Shown here: piece by piece, positions 20,007-27,630 of the stretch
Position numbering within the stretch: the first letter of the stretch is position 1
Layout of the letters: each line of letters opens with the position of its first letter
Source: Parafrigoribacterium_A soli
GTDB lineage: Bacteria > Actinomycetota > Actinomycetes > Actinomycetales > Microbacteriaceae
Length of the DNA: 64,000 bases
Assembly: GCF_040227235.1 (NCBI RefSeq)
Contig: NZ_JBELNZ010000001.1
Coordinates: 1-64,000 of the forward strand
Direction: 5' to 3'
The notes under the pieces: model-generated
Told to the model about the DNA's origin: nothing
Seen by the model: the letters and a program-made list of their open reading frames with translations, nothing else
Database searches by the model: none
Program-made: the position numbers and the translations under genes

Positions 20007-20651
20007 TTAGCGGGAGTAGTACCCCGCGAGGTAGTCAACGGCCACCTTGCGGGCCTCGTCGATGAACTTCTTGTCACCGTCGCCGAACGCGAAGGCGCGG
20101 GCCAGCAGGGCGTCCGCAAGCTCGAGCGCGACCTCCACCCGAAACCGCAGCTGCGCATCGTCTTTAAGGTCGAAGCGATCGCTCAGGATGGCGGCAAGTT
20201 GGCTCGCAACGGTGCCATTGCCGGTCGATCCCTGAGCACGCGGTCGAACATCGAGCACGTCTCCGAAGCGAAGGGACTTGAAGCCCGGCTCGTCGCGAAA
20301 GAAGGCCGCGATGCCGTCCACCGCGGCTTCGACGGCCCGGGCCCAGCCCGTGACGGCCGAGTCGCTCGCCCCGGCGAGACCGCGCGAGGTGAACTCGTTC
20401 AGATTGCGCGCACTGAGGCTCTGCAGAACGGCGATGCGGTCGGGGAAGTAGCGGTACACGGTGCCGATGGAAGCGCCGGCACGCTCGGCGACCATTGCCG
20501 TCGTGAGACGCTCGTAGCCGATCTCGCCGATCACCGAGGCGGCGGCATCCAGAAGCGCGGTGAGTCGCGCGGTGCTCCTCGCCTGTACCGGCTCATTCCT
20601 GAGCAGAGTGGCACCCGCAGGCAACGCGTCAACCACGTGGTGTGCAACCAT
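20007..20651 (-). CDS. TetR family transcriptional regulator
   Basis: A 214-residue repressor. The N-terminal HTH reads LLDAAASVIGEIGYERLTTA then GASIGTVYRYF, the standard TetR recognition helix; the rest is a ligand-binding all-helical domain of unknown specificity. Start ATG at 20651 with AAGGGAG seven bases upstream; a TTG nine codons earlier was rejected. It lies upstream of, and in the same direction as, the osmoprotectant operon, and divergent from the App1 gene, so either could be its target besides itself. Confidence 0.9.
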   Translation of the reverse strand: MVAHHVVDALPAGATLLRNEPVQARSTARLTALLDAAASVIGEIGYERLTTAMVAERAGASIGTVYRYFPDRIAVLQSLSARNLNEFTSRGLAGASDSAVTGWARAVEAAVDGIAAFFRDEPGFKSLRFGDVLDVRPRAQGSTGNGTVASQLAAILSDRFDLKDDAQLRFRVEVALELADALLARAFAFGDGDKKFIDEARKVAVDYLAGYYSR

Positions 20652-20677
20652 TTGCGACTCCCTTTCGACTGACGACA

Positions 20678-20704
20678 ATTCTATCCTGCCCCCGCAACGG
20701 GGGC
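20678..20704 (-). promoter_or_regulatory. tetR -10 element and palindromic operator candidate
   Basis: On the minus strand TAGAAT (20683-20678) sits about 27 bases before the ATG. Just upstream is a 17-bp palindrome, GCCCCCG-CAA-CGGGGGC at 20688-20704, placed in the spacer between -10 and -35. This is a usual position for TetR autoregulation, but binding is inferred. Confidence 0.4.
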
Positions 20705-20847
20705 GTCAGTTCCCACACCGGAATACATGTAAAGATCTTCCATATTTGACGTCGCCCGCGTGGCTGCAGCCCGCGGTTACGGGATTGATTGAGGCACCCT
20801 GAAAGGCCCCGGAGGACTCCCGCACACAATCGTGAAAGACTCTAGGG

Positions 20848-21909
20848 ATGGCCAGGTCCCGCAGAGTGTCCGCCCGCGGGCGCACAACCGAGACCGAAAC
20901 AGAGCCCATCATCCATCTCGCCGCGCGAATCGAAGACTCCTTCCACCGCTTCCGCGAGAAGCGCGCGCGCAAGCGCGGACTGACCCCGGTGGTCATCGCC
21001 TACACCGGTTACGGCGCCCCCGGCTGGAGCAGGGTGCTCTGCCGGGTGTTGCTCGCCAAGCCGGGCGCCGAGGACGTGCGGTACAAGAAGATTCGCGGAT
21101 GGCGCAGCTTCACGAGCGTTCCCGTCAACGATGTCGCGGTTACCGTCACGATCGGCGATGTCGAACAGGTCGTCACGGCCGACCGCGGCGGCGTGGTGGA
21201 CGAGGTGCTCACCTGTGACCTCACCCCCGGTTGGCACACCATCACGCTGCGCACCGAGGACTCTGCGCCCGTCGAGGCACCCGTGTTCATCGTCGATCCG
21301 GCCGTGCGATTCGGGATGATCTCCGACGTGGATGACACCGTGATGGTCACGGCGCTCCCCCGCCCGCTGCTCGCCGCGTGGAACACCTTCGTGCTCGACG
21401 AGCACGCCCGGCGACCCGTGCCCGGCATGGGCGTGCTCTACGAGCGATTGCTCCGCGCTCATCCGGGCGCGCCGGTCATCTACCTCTCCACGGGCGCCTG
21501 GAATGTCGCTCCGACGCTCAGCCGCTTCCTCTCGAGAAATCTCTTTCCTGCCGGGCCGCTGCTTCTCACCGACTGGGGGCCGACCCACGACCGGTGGTTC
21601 CGCAGCGGTCAGGCGCACAAGGCCGAGAGCCTCGCCCGGCTTGCAGGAGAGTTCCCTAACATCAGGTGGCTGCTCATCGGTGATGACGGTCAGCACGACG
21701 AGTCGCTCTACGACACCTTCGCGAGCGAGTGCCTGCCCAGCGTCGAGGCCGTCGCCATCCGTCAGTTGTCGAACAGCGAGGCCGTGCTCGCGGGTGGTCG
21801 CAGCCGTGCCGAGGAGCAGGGTGAGAAGCACGGCATCCGCTGGATCTATGGACCGGATGGCGCGAGCCTCGCCGACCAGCTCAGCGAGGCCGGCATCCTC
21901 GCTCCCTGA
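20848..21909 (+). CDS. App1-type phosphatase domain protein (DUF2183)
   Basis: A 353-residue protein of the App1/DUF2183 family, named after yeast phosphatidate phosphatase App1. A beta-rich N-terminal domain (about 45-150) is followed by a HAD-like catalytic part with the DxDxT signature ISDVDDTV (D160, D162, T164), then VIYLSTGAWNV and LLLTDWGPT. C-terminal HAD motif IGDDGQHDESLY supplies further acidic residues. No signal peptide. Bacterial substrate is not known; lipid phosphate is only a family hint. AAGACT lies six bases before the ATG, a near match to the leaderless pattern here. Confidence 0.88.
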   Translation: MARSRRVSARGRTTETETEPIIHLAARIEDSFHRFREKRARKRGLTPVVIAYTGYGAPGWSRVLCRVLLAKPGAEDVRYKKIRGWRSFTSVPVNDVAVTVTIGDVEQVVTADRGGVVDEVLTCDLTPGWHTITLRTEDSAPVEAPVFIVDPAVRFGMISDVDDTVMVTALPRPLLAAWNTFVLDEHARRPVPGMGVLYERLLRAHPGAPVIYLSTGAWNVAPTLSRFLSRNLFPAGPLLLTDWGPTHDRWFRSGQAHKAESLARLAGEFPNIRWLLIGDDGQHDESLYDTFASECLPSVEAVAIRQLSNSEAVLAGGRSRAEEQGEKHGIRWIYGPDGASLADQLSEAGILAP

Positions 21910-21955
21910 GGGACACCGGTTGGGCGATACCTGTTGGGCGCTACCAGGTGACCCG

Positions 21956-23320
21956 CTACCAGTTCCTCGGCCCGTCCGAGCCAGCTGCATAGCTGTCGAG
22001 CGCCACGTCACCCTTCTTCCAAGCGGCGAGGATGGGCGTCACGATGCGCCAGCACTGCTCCACGGCATCGTCGCGCACCGAGAGCGTCGGGTCGGCCGAC
22101 AGGATGCCGGCCAGCACCTCTCCGTAGGGAATCAGTTCACCGCTCCCGAAATCGGCATCCACAGTGACCCGATCGAGCGTGAAGGGATTGCCCTCACCAT
22201 TGATGTTCAGGTCGAAGCTCAGTCCCTCGGGCGCAAGCGAGATGCGCAACTCCGCCGGGGCGGGATGGCCGCTGAGCCCGGTCGGCAGGTGCGGCACGTC
22301 CTTGAACGTCACCACGATTTCCTGCCGCTTACGCGCGAGCGCCTTGCCGGAGCGCAGCACGAACGGAACACCTGCCCAGCGCCAGTTCTCGATCCCGAGC
22401 GTGATCTCGACGAGCGTCTCGGTCTCGAGCGAGGGGTCGACGCCCTTTTCCTTCGCGTACGAGGGAATCGCGCGGTCGCCGATCTTTCCCGCCGTGTAGC
22501 GCGCCCTGCGGCTCGCCGCGGCGGGGTCGCCGCCCCACGCCCTCGTGGCCCGCAGCGCCTGCGCGATCGCGCCTCGCAGGTCGTCCGCGTCGATGCTTGA
22601 CGGCGGTTCCATCGCGACGATCGCGAGCACCAGGAGCAGGTGGCTCTGGATCATGTCGATCAGTGCGCCCGCCCTGTCGTAGTATCCGGCCCTGCCCTCG
22701 AGCGCGAGTTGCTCGTCGAACACGATCTCGACGCGCTCGACATTGTCGGCGTTCCACAGCTGCTCGAAGATGCGATTCGCAAAGCGCAGGCCGAGCAGGT
22801 TCAACACGGTCGACTTCCCGAGAAAATGATCGACCCGATGGATGTCCTGCTCCGGGATGAGCGTCAGAAGCTGGCGGTTGAGCGCCTCCGCGCTCTTCAG
22901 ATCGGTGCCGAACGGCTTCTCCAGGGCGAACACGGTGCCCTTCGGGAGGTCCACGTCGCCGAGCGCGGAGCAGGCGGCGATGGTGACTTGCGGCGGCAGT
23001 GCGAAGTAGAGCGCGGGCGTGCCGTGGCTCGCCTCGAGAATGCGGCGGAGGTCATCCGGGTTGGTCACGTCGGCCTGCAGATAGTGGGACGCCGAGGCCA
23101 CGGCGGCGGAGCGGGAGCCGCGTGCGTGGCCGGCCTTGAAGGAGGCCGCCACTCGCTTGCGCCAGGCCGCATCCGTCATCGCGTCCTGCCCGACGCCGAG
23201 CAGCTGCAGGTCACCGCCGCGGCCGCTGTCGAGAAGTTCGCCGAGCCCCGGGAGAAGAAGCCTCTGGGCTAGGTCGCCACTCGCGCCCAGAATGATGAGG
23301 GTCCCTATGCGGTCAGCCAT
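21956..23320 (-). CDS. zwf: Glucose-6-phosphate dehydrogenase, short divergent form
   Basis: A 454-residue NADP-dependent enzyme of the oxidative pentose phosphate pathway, shorter than the usual near-500 residues. N-terminal nucleotide motif GASGDLAQR; substrate site RVDHFLGK at 162-169; second His in DMIQSHLLL; ALEKPFG. Odd: the family motif GDLAKRKL has a Lys after GDLA that contacts substrate; here the position is Gln (GDLAQRLL). It is not next to tal, tkt or opcA as actinobacterial zwf usually is, so this is probably a second copy. Paired divergently with a GH15 hydrolase over a 29-base gap. TATTCT six bases before the ATG suggests leaderless expression. Confidence 0.85.
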   Translation of the reverse strand: MADRIGTLIILGASGDLAQRLLLPGLGELLDSGRGGDLQLLGVGQDAMTDAAWRKRVAASFKAGHARGSRSAAVASASHYLQADVTNPDDLRRILEASHGTPALYFALPPQVTIAACSALGDVDLPKGTVFALEKPFGTDLKSAEALNRQLLTLIPEQDIHRVDHFLGKSTVLNLLGLRFANRIFEQLWNADNVERVEIVFDEQLALEGRAGYYDRAGALIDMIQSHLLLVLAIVAMEPPSSIDADDLRGAIAQALRATRAWGGDPAAASRRARYTAGKIGDRAIPSYAKEKGVDPSLETETLVEITLGIENWRWAGVPFVLRSGKALARKRQEIVVTFKDVPHLPTGLSGHPAPAELRISLAPEGLSFDLNINGEGNPFTLDRVTVDADFGSGELIPYGEVLAGILSADPTLSVRDDAVEQCWRIVTPILAAWKKGDVALDSYAAGSDGPRNW

Positions 23321-23332
23321 CTTTGCAGAATA
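23321..23332 (-). promoter_or_regulatory. -10 element of a leaderless promoter (zwf)
   Basis: TATTCT on the minus strand, six bases (GCAAAG), then the ATG at 23320. The opposite gene has GACACT at 23338-23343 with the same six-base spacing to its ATG at 23350, so both promoters share about 30 bases. Confidence 0.5.
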
Positions 23333-23349
23333 GCTGTGACACTTTACAG

Positions 23350-25137
23350 ATGTCTCTGAAGATCGAGGATTACGCACTGATCGGCGACTGCCACACCGCT
23401 GCTCTCGTCGGCAACGACGGGAGCATCGACTGGCTCTGCCTTCCCCGCTTCGACTCCCCCTCCGTGTTCGGCGCCCTCCTCGGGGATGCAGAACACGGTC
23501 GCTGGAGACTCGCCCCCACGGGAGACGAGGTGGAGTCGAACCGACATTACGTCGAGGGGACGTTCATTCTCGTGACCCGCTGGGTGACTCCGACGGGTGA
23601 GGTCGAGGTGACCGAATTCATGCCGTACGGCGACCGCCGGGCGGATCTCGCGCGACGAGTCGTCGGCATCTCCGGAAGCGTCGAGATGGAGCAGGACCTG
23701 CGCATCCGGTTCGGTTATGGCGATGCGGTGCCGTGGGTGCGCCAGGTGCCGGAGAGGAAGGACAACGCGCTCATTGCGGTCGCGGGGCCGGATGCGATCA
23801 TCATGCGCGGTCCGAAGCTGCACGCCTCCGACCACTCGCACACCTCCACCTTCACCGTGAAGGAGGGCGAGACCGTCGACCTCTCGATGACCTGGTACCC
23901 ATCGCATCGCGAGCCGCCGTCGCGCCCCGACATGGAGGCGGGCCTGCGCAGGACGAAGAAGTGGTGGCACGACTGGACCGCGGCGACCACGCCATCGCCG
24001 GTCTACGAAGAACAGGTTCGCCGCTCGCTCCTCGTGCTGAGGGCACTGACCCATGAAGACACTGGCGGCATCGTCGCGGCCGCCACGACCAGCCTTCCCG
24101 AGGACTTCGGCGGCACCCGCAACTGGGACTACCGCTACGTCTGGCTGCGAGACGCCTCGCAGACCCTGCACGTTCTGCTCAACCACGGCGCGGGCGACGA
24201 GGCACCGGCGTGGCGCAACTGGCTGCTGCGCGCGGTGGCGGGAGATCCCGCCGACGTGCAGATCATGTACGGGCTGAGCGGTGAACGGCGCCTGACGGAG
24301 ACCGTGCAGGAGAGCCTGCCGGGCTACGAGGGCTCGGCGCCGGTGCGGATCGGCAACGATGCCTTCAGCCAGTACCAGGGCGACGTCTTCGGCGAGGTCA
24401 TGCTCGGCCTTCAGGCCGCGAGGGAAAAGGGACTCGAGGAGACCGAGTTCTCCTGGCCGCTGCAGCGCGCCCTGATGAGCTACATCGAAGACAACTGGCA
24501 GCGGCCAGACAATGGCATCTGGGAGATCCGCGGCAAGCTGCGACACTTCACGCACTCCCGCGCCATGATCTGGGCGGCCTTCGACTGCGCGGTGAAGGCC
24601 GTGCGCGACTTCGGGCTGGACGGCCCCGTGGAACGCTGGGAGTCCATCCGGGACCAGGTGCGCGACGAGATCGAGCTCAAGGGCTTCGATCACAAGCGCA
24701 ACACCTACACCCAATACTTCGGCAGTAAGAACGTCGACGCCTCGCTGTTGCAGCTCTCGCAAATCGGCTACGTGCGGCCCGACGACCCACGGATGCTCGG
24801 CACGGTCGCCGCGATAGAAGAAGAACTGCTGCGAGACGGCCTTCTGCTGCGCTACCGCACGGAGACCGATGTTGACGGGCTGCCGCCGGGCGAGCATCCG
24901 TTCCTGGCCTGCTCCTTCTGGCTGGTTGAGCAGTATGCGCTCAGCGGTCGCATCGTCGACGCGACGATGCTGATGGATCGGCTCGTCTCGTTCTGCAACG
25001 ACGTGGGCCTCCTGAGCGAGGAATACGACGTCACGAGCAAGCGGCAGGTGGGTAATACTCCGCAGGCGCTGTCGCACCTGGCGCTCGTGCGTGCCGCCGA
25101 TGCCATCTCGAGCACACTCCCGAAGTCTGACGACTGA
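23350..25137 (+). CDS. Glycoside hydrolase family 15 protein
   Basis: A 595-residue GH15 enzyme (glucoamylase or trehalase type). N-terminal beta domain begins YALIGDCHTAALVGNDGSID, followed by DWLCLPRFDSPSVF, both characteristic. The (alpha/alpha)6 domain holds NWDYRYVWLRDAS, the WEIRGKLRHFTHSRAMIWA block with acidic catalytic candidates, and HPFLACSFWLVEQYALSGR. Cytoplasmic, no signal peptide, so an intracellular substrate such as trehalose or maltodextrin is likely. The ATG at 23350 fits the family start; a TTG nine codons earlier does not. Sharing a promoter region with zwf suggests released glucose feeds the pentose phosphate pathway (inference). Confidence 0.92.
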   Translation: MSLKIEDYALIGDCHTAALVGNDGSIDWLCLPRFDSPSVFGALLGDAEHGRWRLAPTGDEVESNRHYVEGTFILVTRWVTPTGEVEVTEFMPYGDRRADLARRVVGISGSVEMEQDLRIRFGYGDAVPWVRQVPERKDNALIAVAGPDAIIMRGPKLHASDHSHTSTFTVKEGETVDLSMTWYPSHREPPSRPDMEAGLRRTKKWWHDWTAATTPSPVYEEQVRRSLLVLRALTHEDTGGIVAAATTSLPEDFGGTRNWDYRYVWLRDASQTLHVLLNHGAGDEAPAWRNWLLRAVAGDPADVQIMYGLSGERRLTETVQESLPGYEGSAPVRIGNDAFSQYQGDVFGEVMLGLQAAREKGLEETEFSWPLQRALMSYIEDNWQRPDNGIWEIRGKLRHFTHSRAMIWAAFDCAVKAVRDFGLDGPVERWESIRDQVRDEIELKGFDHKRNTYTQYFGSKNVDASLLQLSQIGYVRPDDPRMLGTVAAIEEELLRDGLLLRYRTETDVDGLPPGEHPFLACSFWLVEQYALSGRIVDATMLMDRLVSFCNDVGLLSEEYDVTSKRQVGNTPQALSHLALVRAADAISSTLPKSDD

Positions 25138-25182
25138 CTTCGGCGGTTTCGCCACATTCCCCGAAAGGGGGCGGCGCGGTGC

Positions 25183-25211
25183 TTGACCTGCTGGATAACC
25201 GCTGGTAGCTT
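25183..25211 (+). promoter_or_regulatory. Sigma-70-type promoter for the small membrane protein
   Basis: TTGACC at 25183-25188 and TAGCTT at 25206-25211 with a 17-base spacer. Transcription would start near 25218, leaving a leader of about 108 bases before the ATG at 25326. Confidence 0.55.
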
Positions 25212-25228
25212 TCTTACTGCTCCCCTGT

Positions 25229-25316
25229 CTGTCCCCCTAAATGCGGACAGCATTTACAGGACAGTGGCGCACAAAGTTCTCGTACCCGACGGGAACGTTC
25301 CTTACCCGAAAGGAAC
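25229..25316 (+). promoter_or_regulatory. Structured leader RNA candidate
   Basis: CTGTCC at 25229-25234 can pair with GGACAG at 25245-25250 or, alternatively, at 25259-25264. Further down GTTCCTT (25297-25303) pairs perfectly with AAGGAAC (25310-25316), burying the AAAGGA ribosome site; GGAACGTTCC at 25292-25301 is a competing palindrome. Mutually exclusive helices ahead of a buried ribosome site suggest a cis-regulatory RNA. No known riboswitch class was recognised. Confidence 0.4.
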
Positions 25317-25325
25317 AGCCTGCTG

Positions 25326-25658
25326 ATGCACGCTGTGCTTGCGGCCCTCCCCCAGGGCACTAACGCGGTCATCCTGCCGATCGTTGTGACGATCATCATT
25401 GCCACGGCGGTGCTCGCTGGCATCGCACTCTATGTGCGACGCCAGCGGCTCGCCGGGCATTTGAACGGTCTGAACGCCTCGGCGAGCGCAGTCTCGGCAA
25501 CCGGTGTTCTGCTGAGTGCGCTCCTCGTGAGCATCGCCCTCGGCAACGCCTCCATCGCGACCGCGGCGCCGGCACCGCTGCTTCCGGCCGAGAGCGGTCC
25601 CGTCGTCGTGCTCCCGATCCCGACCGACCTCGACGGCATCCAGCTTCCGACCAAGTAG
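25326..25658 (+). CDS. Small membrane protein of unknown function
   Basis: A 110-residue protein with two hydrophobic segments (about 15-37, ILPIVVTIIIATAVLAGIAL; and 52-75, VSATGVLLSALLVSIALG) joined by a basic loop YVRRQRLAGH, then a Pro-rich tail. I recognise no family. The ATG at 25326 has AAAGGA eleven bases upstream, inside a hairpin. It has its own promoter and a long leader, which is unusual in this window where many genes are leaderless. Confidence 0.65.
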   Translation: MHAVLAALPQGTNAVILPIVVTIIIATAVLAGIALYVRRQRLAGHLNGLNASASAVSATGVLLSALLVSIALGNASIATAAPAPLLPAESGPVVVLPIPTDLDGIQLPTK

Positions 25659-25699
25659 CGCGGGTTCGTCCTCCCAGACGCGCCGCTTCGCCCGCGGGC

Positions 25700-25711
25700 T
25701 ACGCTTGACCA
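25700..25711 (+). promoter_or_regulatory. -10 element of a leaderless promoter (FUSC gene)
   Basis: TACGCT, six bases (TGACCA), then GTG at 25712, with no ribosome site. Confidence 0.5.
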
Positions 25712-26761
25712 GTGCGGTTGACCACGATCCTGCAGACCTCGTCACGCAGCCCCCTCCTCCAGGTGTTCAAGACGTCGATCGCGGCGATCGCATCCTGGCT
25801 TCTCTGTAACCTGCTGCTCGGCCAGCCGTTCCCCATCTTCGCCGCCATCGCGGCACTGCTCGTCGTGCAACCGAGCGTGAACCAGTCCCTCACCAAGGGC
25901 GTCGAGCGCAGCATCGGCGTCATCGCGGGCGTCGCACTCGCCTATGGGATGGGGCTGTTGTTCGGCTCGTCGAGCTGGATCGTGCTCGCCGTCATCGTGA
26001 TCTCGCTGCTCATCGCCTGGGCTCTGAGGCTCGGGCCCGGCTCGACCAATCAGATCCCCATCAGCGCGATGCTCGTGCTCTCGATCGGCGCGCAGACTCC
26101 CGATTACGCGGCAAATCGCATCATCGAGACCATCATCGGTGCCGTCGTGGCCCTGCTCGTGAACGTCGCGATCGTTCCACCCGTGCTTCTCGAACCCGCG
26201 CACGAGGCGGTCGCCAAGCTCGCGGGTGGCGTCGCCTCCGTACTCGACGGCCTCTCGGATGCGCTGAGCGTCAAGCAGAAACCGGCGCAGCGAATGGCAC
26301 TGCTCGAGGAGGCGAGGGCGCTTCGCACGCTGCGGGATGCCGCGCTGGATAAGGTCTCCCGCGCCGAGGAGAGCCTGAGCTTCAATCCCCGCGGCGGCCG
26401 GCACCGCGAGGTGCTCGAGCACGACCGGCTCTTCTTGACCTCGCTTACCGCGCTCGTGACGCAGGTACTTGGCATGGCCCGAGCGGTGCACGACCACTAC
26501 AGCGACAACCTGGGGGCGGATCCCATGGTCGGTGCGATGGCGATCGAAATGGAGCGGGCGGCGCACGATCTGCGGCTCCTCGCCCGCCGACCCATAGGCG
26601 GCTCTCCCGACTCTGAACCGCCGCCGGTCACGGCTGACCTTCCGGCGCTCACCGCCCCGCTCGTGGTCGCGAAGCCGAGTGCGGAAAACTGGATCCTGGT
26701 CGGCTCGCTGCTGGAGGACCTTCGCCGAGTGCGCGAGGGCATCGTGGGACGTCAGCAGTAG
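25712..26761 (+). CDS. FUSC/aromatic acid exporter family protein
   Basis: A 349-residue protein with an N-terminal block of about five to six membrane segments (residues 15-160) carrying FPIFAAIAALLVVQPSVNQSL and RIIETIIGAVVALLVN, followed by a cytoplasmic helical domain. This is the fusaric-acid-resistance/ArAE architecture, a half-size version of the duplicated E. coli AaeB type. Substrate unknown. GTG start at 25712. Followed after two bases by the UbiA gene, so the two form an operon. Confidence 0.82.
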   Translation: MRLTTILQTSSRSPLLQVFKTSIAAIASWLLCNLLLGQPFPIFAAIAALLVVQPSVNQSLTKGVERSIGVIAGVALAYGMGLLFGSSSWIVLAVIVISLLIAWALRLGPGSTNQIPISAMLVLSIGAQTPDYAANRIIETIIGAVVALLVNVAIVPPVLLEPAHEAVAKLAGGVASVLDGLSDALSVKQKPAQRMALLEEARALRTLRDAALDKVSRAEESLSFNPRGGRHREVLEHDRLFLTSLTALVTQVLGMARAVHDHYSDNLGADPMVGAMAIEMERAAHDLRLLARRPIGGSPDSEPPPVTADLPALTAPLVVAKPSAENWILVGSLLEDLRRVREGIVGRQQ

Positions 26762-26763
26762 TA

Positions 26764-27627
26764 ATGACCACGAAATCGACGCGGGATGCGGCGCCGCGCT
26801 ACGGAGTCGTGTCGCTTCTGCTGTCCACGCACCCCGGGCCGGCCATCGCCGTCACCGTGGTCGCGGTGGTGCTCGGCATGGCCGTGGGCCTCGAGCCGTG
26901 GCGCGTCGTGCTCCTCGGTCTCGCCGTGCTCGCGAACCAGTTCTCGGTCGGCCTCTCCAACGACTGGCTGGATGCCGAGAGGGATGCTGCGGTCGGCAGG
27001 CGGGACAAGCCCGTCGCTCGCGGGTGGATCTCCACTCGCGCGGTGCGCGGCGCAGCCTTCGCGACGGCGGCCGTCGCTATCGCGCTCACCCTGCCACTGG
27101 GACTGCCCGCGACGCTCGCTCACGCCGTCTTCATCCTGTCGGCGTGGGGCTACAACCTCGGCCTTAAGAGCACAGCACTCTCGGTTCTGCCCTATGTTCT
27201 CAGCTTCGGGCTGCTTCCTCTGATCGCCACCCTCGCGCTGCCGACTCCGGGCGTCGCCGCCGGCTGGGCAATGACCCTCGGCGCACTGCTCGGCGTCGCC
27301 GCGCACTTCGCCAACGTGCTGCCCGACCTCGAGGATGACAGGGTCACCGGCGTGCGCGGGCTGCCGCACCGGCTCGGAGGCCGGGTGAGCGGGATCGTGA
27401 CGTATCTTGTGCTCGCCGCGGCATCCGTCGTCGCACTGCGGGGGCCACGCGGGCCGGTCGGCTGGCTACAGTTTGCGGGAGCTGCCATCGGAATCGCCAT
27501 CGCGGTGGCGGGCATCGCGCTCGTCGTCACGCGACCGCCGAGCCGACTGCTGTTCCAGCTGATCATCCTCGCCGCACTGATCGATGTGGCCGAACTCGCC
27601 CTCGCCGGCGAACGACTGCTCGCCTGA
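26764..27627 (+). CDS. UbiA family prenyltransferase
   Basis: A 287-residue membrane enzyme with about eight to nine hydrophobic segments. Both Asp-rich, Mg-diphosphate-binding motifs are present: NDWLDAERD at 66-74 and DLEDD at 188-192. UbiA enzymes attach prenyl chains to aromatic acceptors (quinones, haem, others); the specific acceptor here is unknown and it is not next to menaquinone or haem genes. Start ATG two bases after the FUSC stop, so coupled. It converges on the MFS gene with a three-base gap. Confidence 0.9.
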   Translation: MTTKSTRDAAPRYGVVSLLLSTHPGPAIAVTVVAVVLGMAVGLEPWRVVLLGLAVLANQFSVGLSNDWLDAERDAAVGRRDKPVARGWISTRAVRGAAFATAAVAIALTLPLGLPATLAHAVFILSAWGYNLGLKSTALSVLPYVLSFGLLPLIATLALPTPGVAAGWAMTLGALLGVAAHFANVLPDLEDDRVTGVRGLPHRLGGRVSGIVTYLVLAAASVVALRGPRGPVGWLQFAGAAIGIAIAVAGIALVVTRPPSRLLFQLIILAALIDVAELALAGERLLA

Positions 27628-27630
27628 GCA

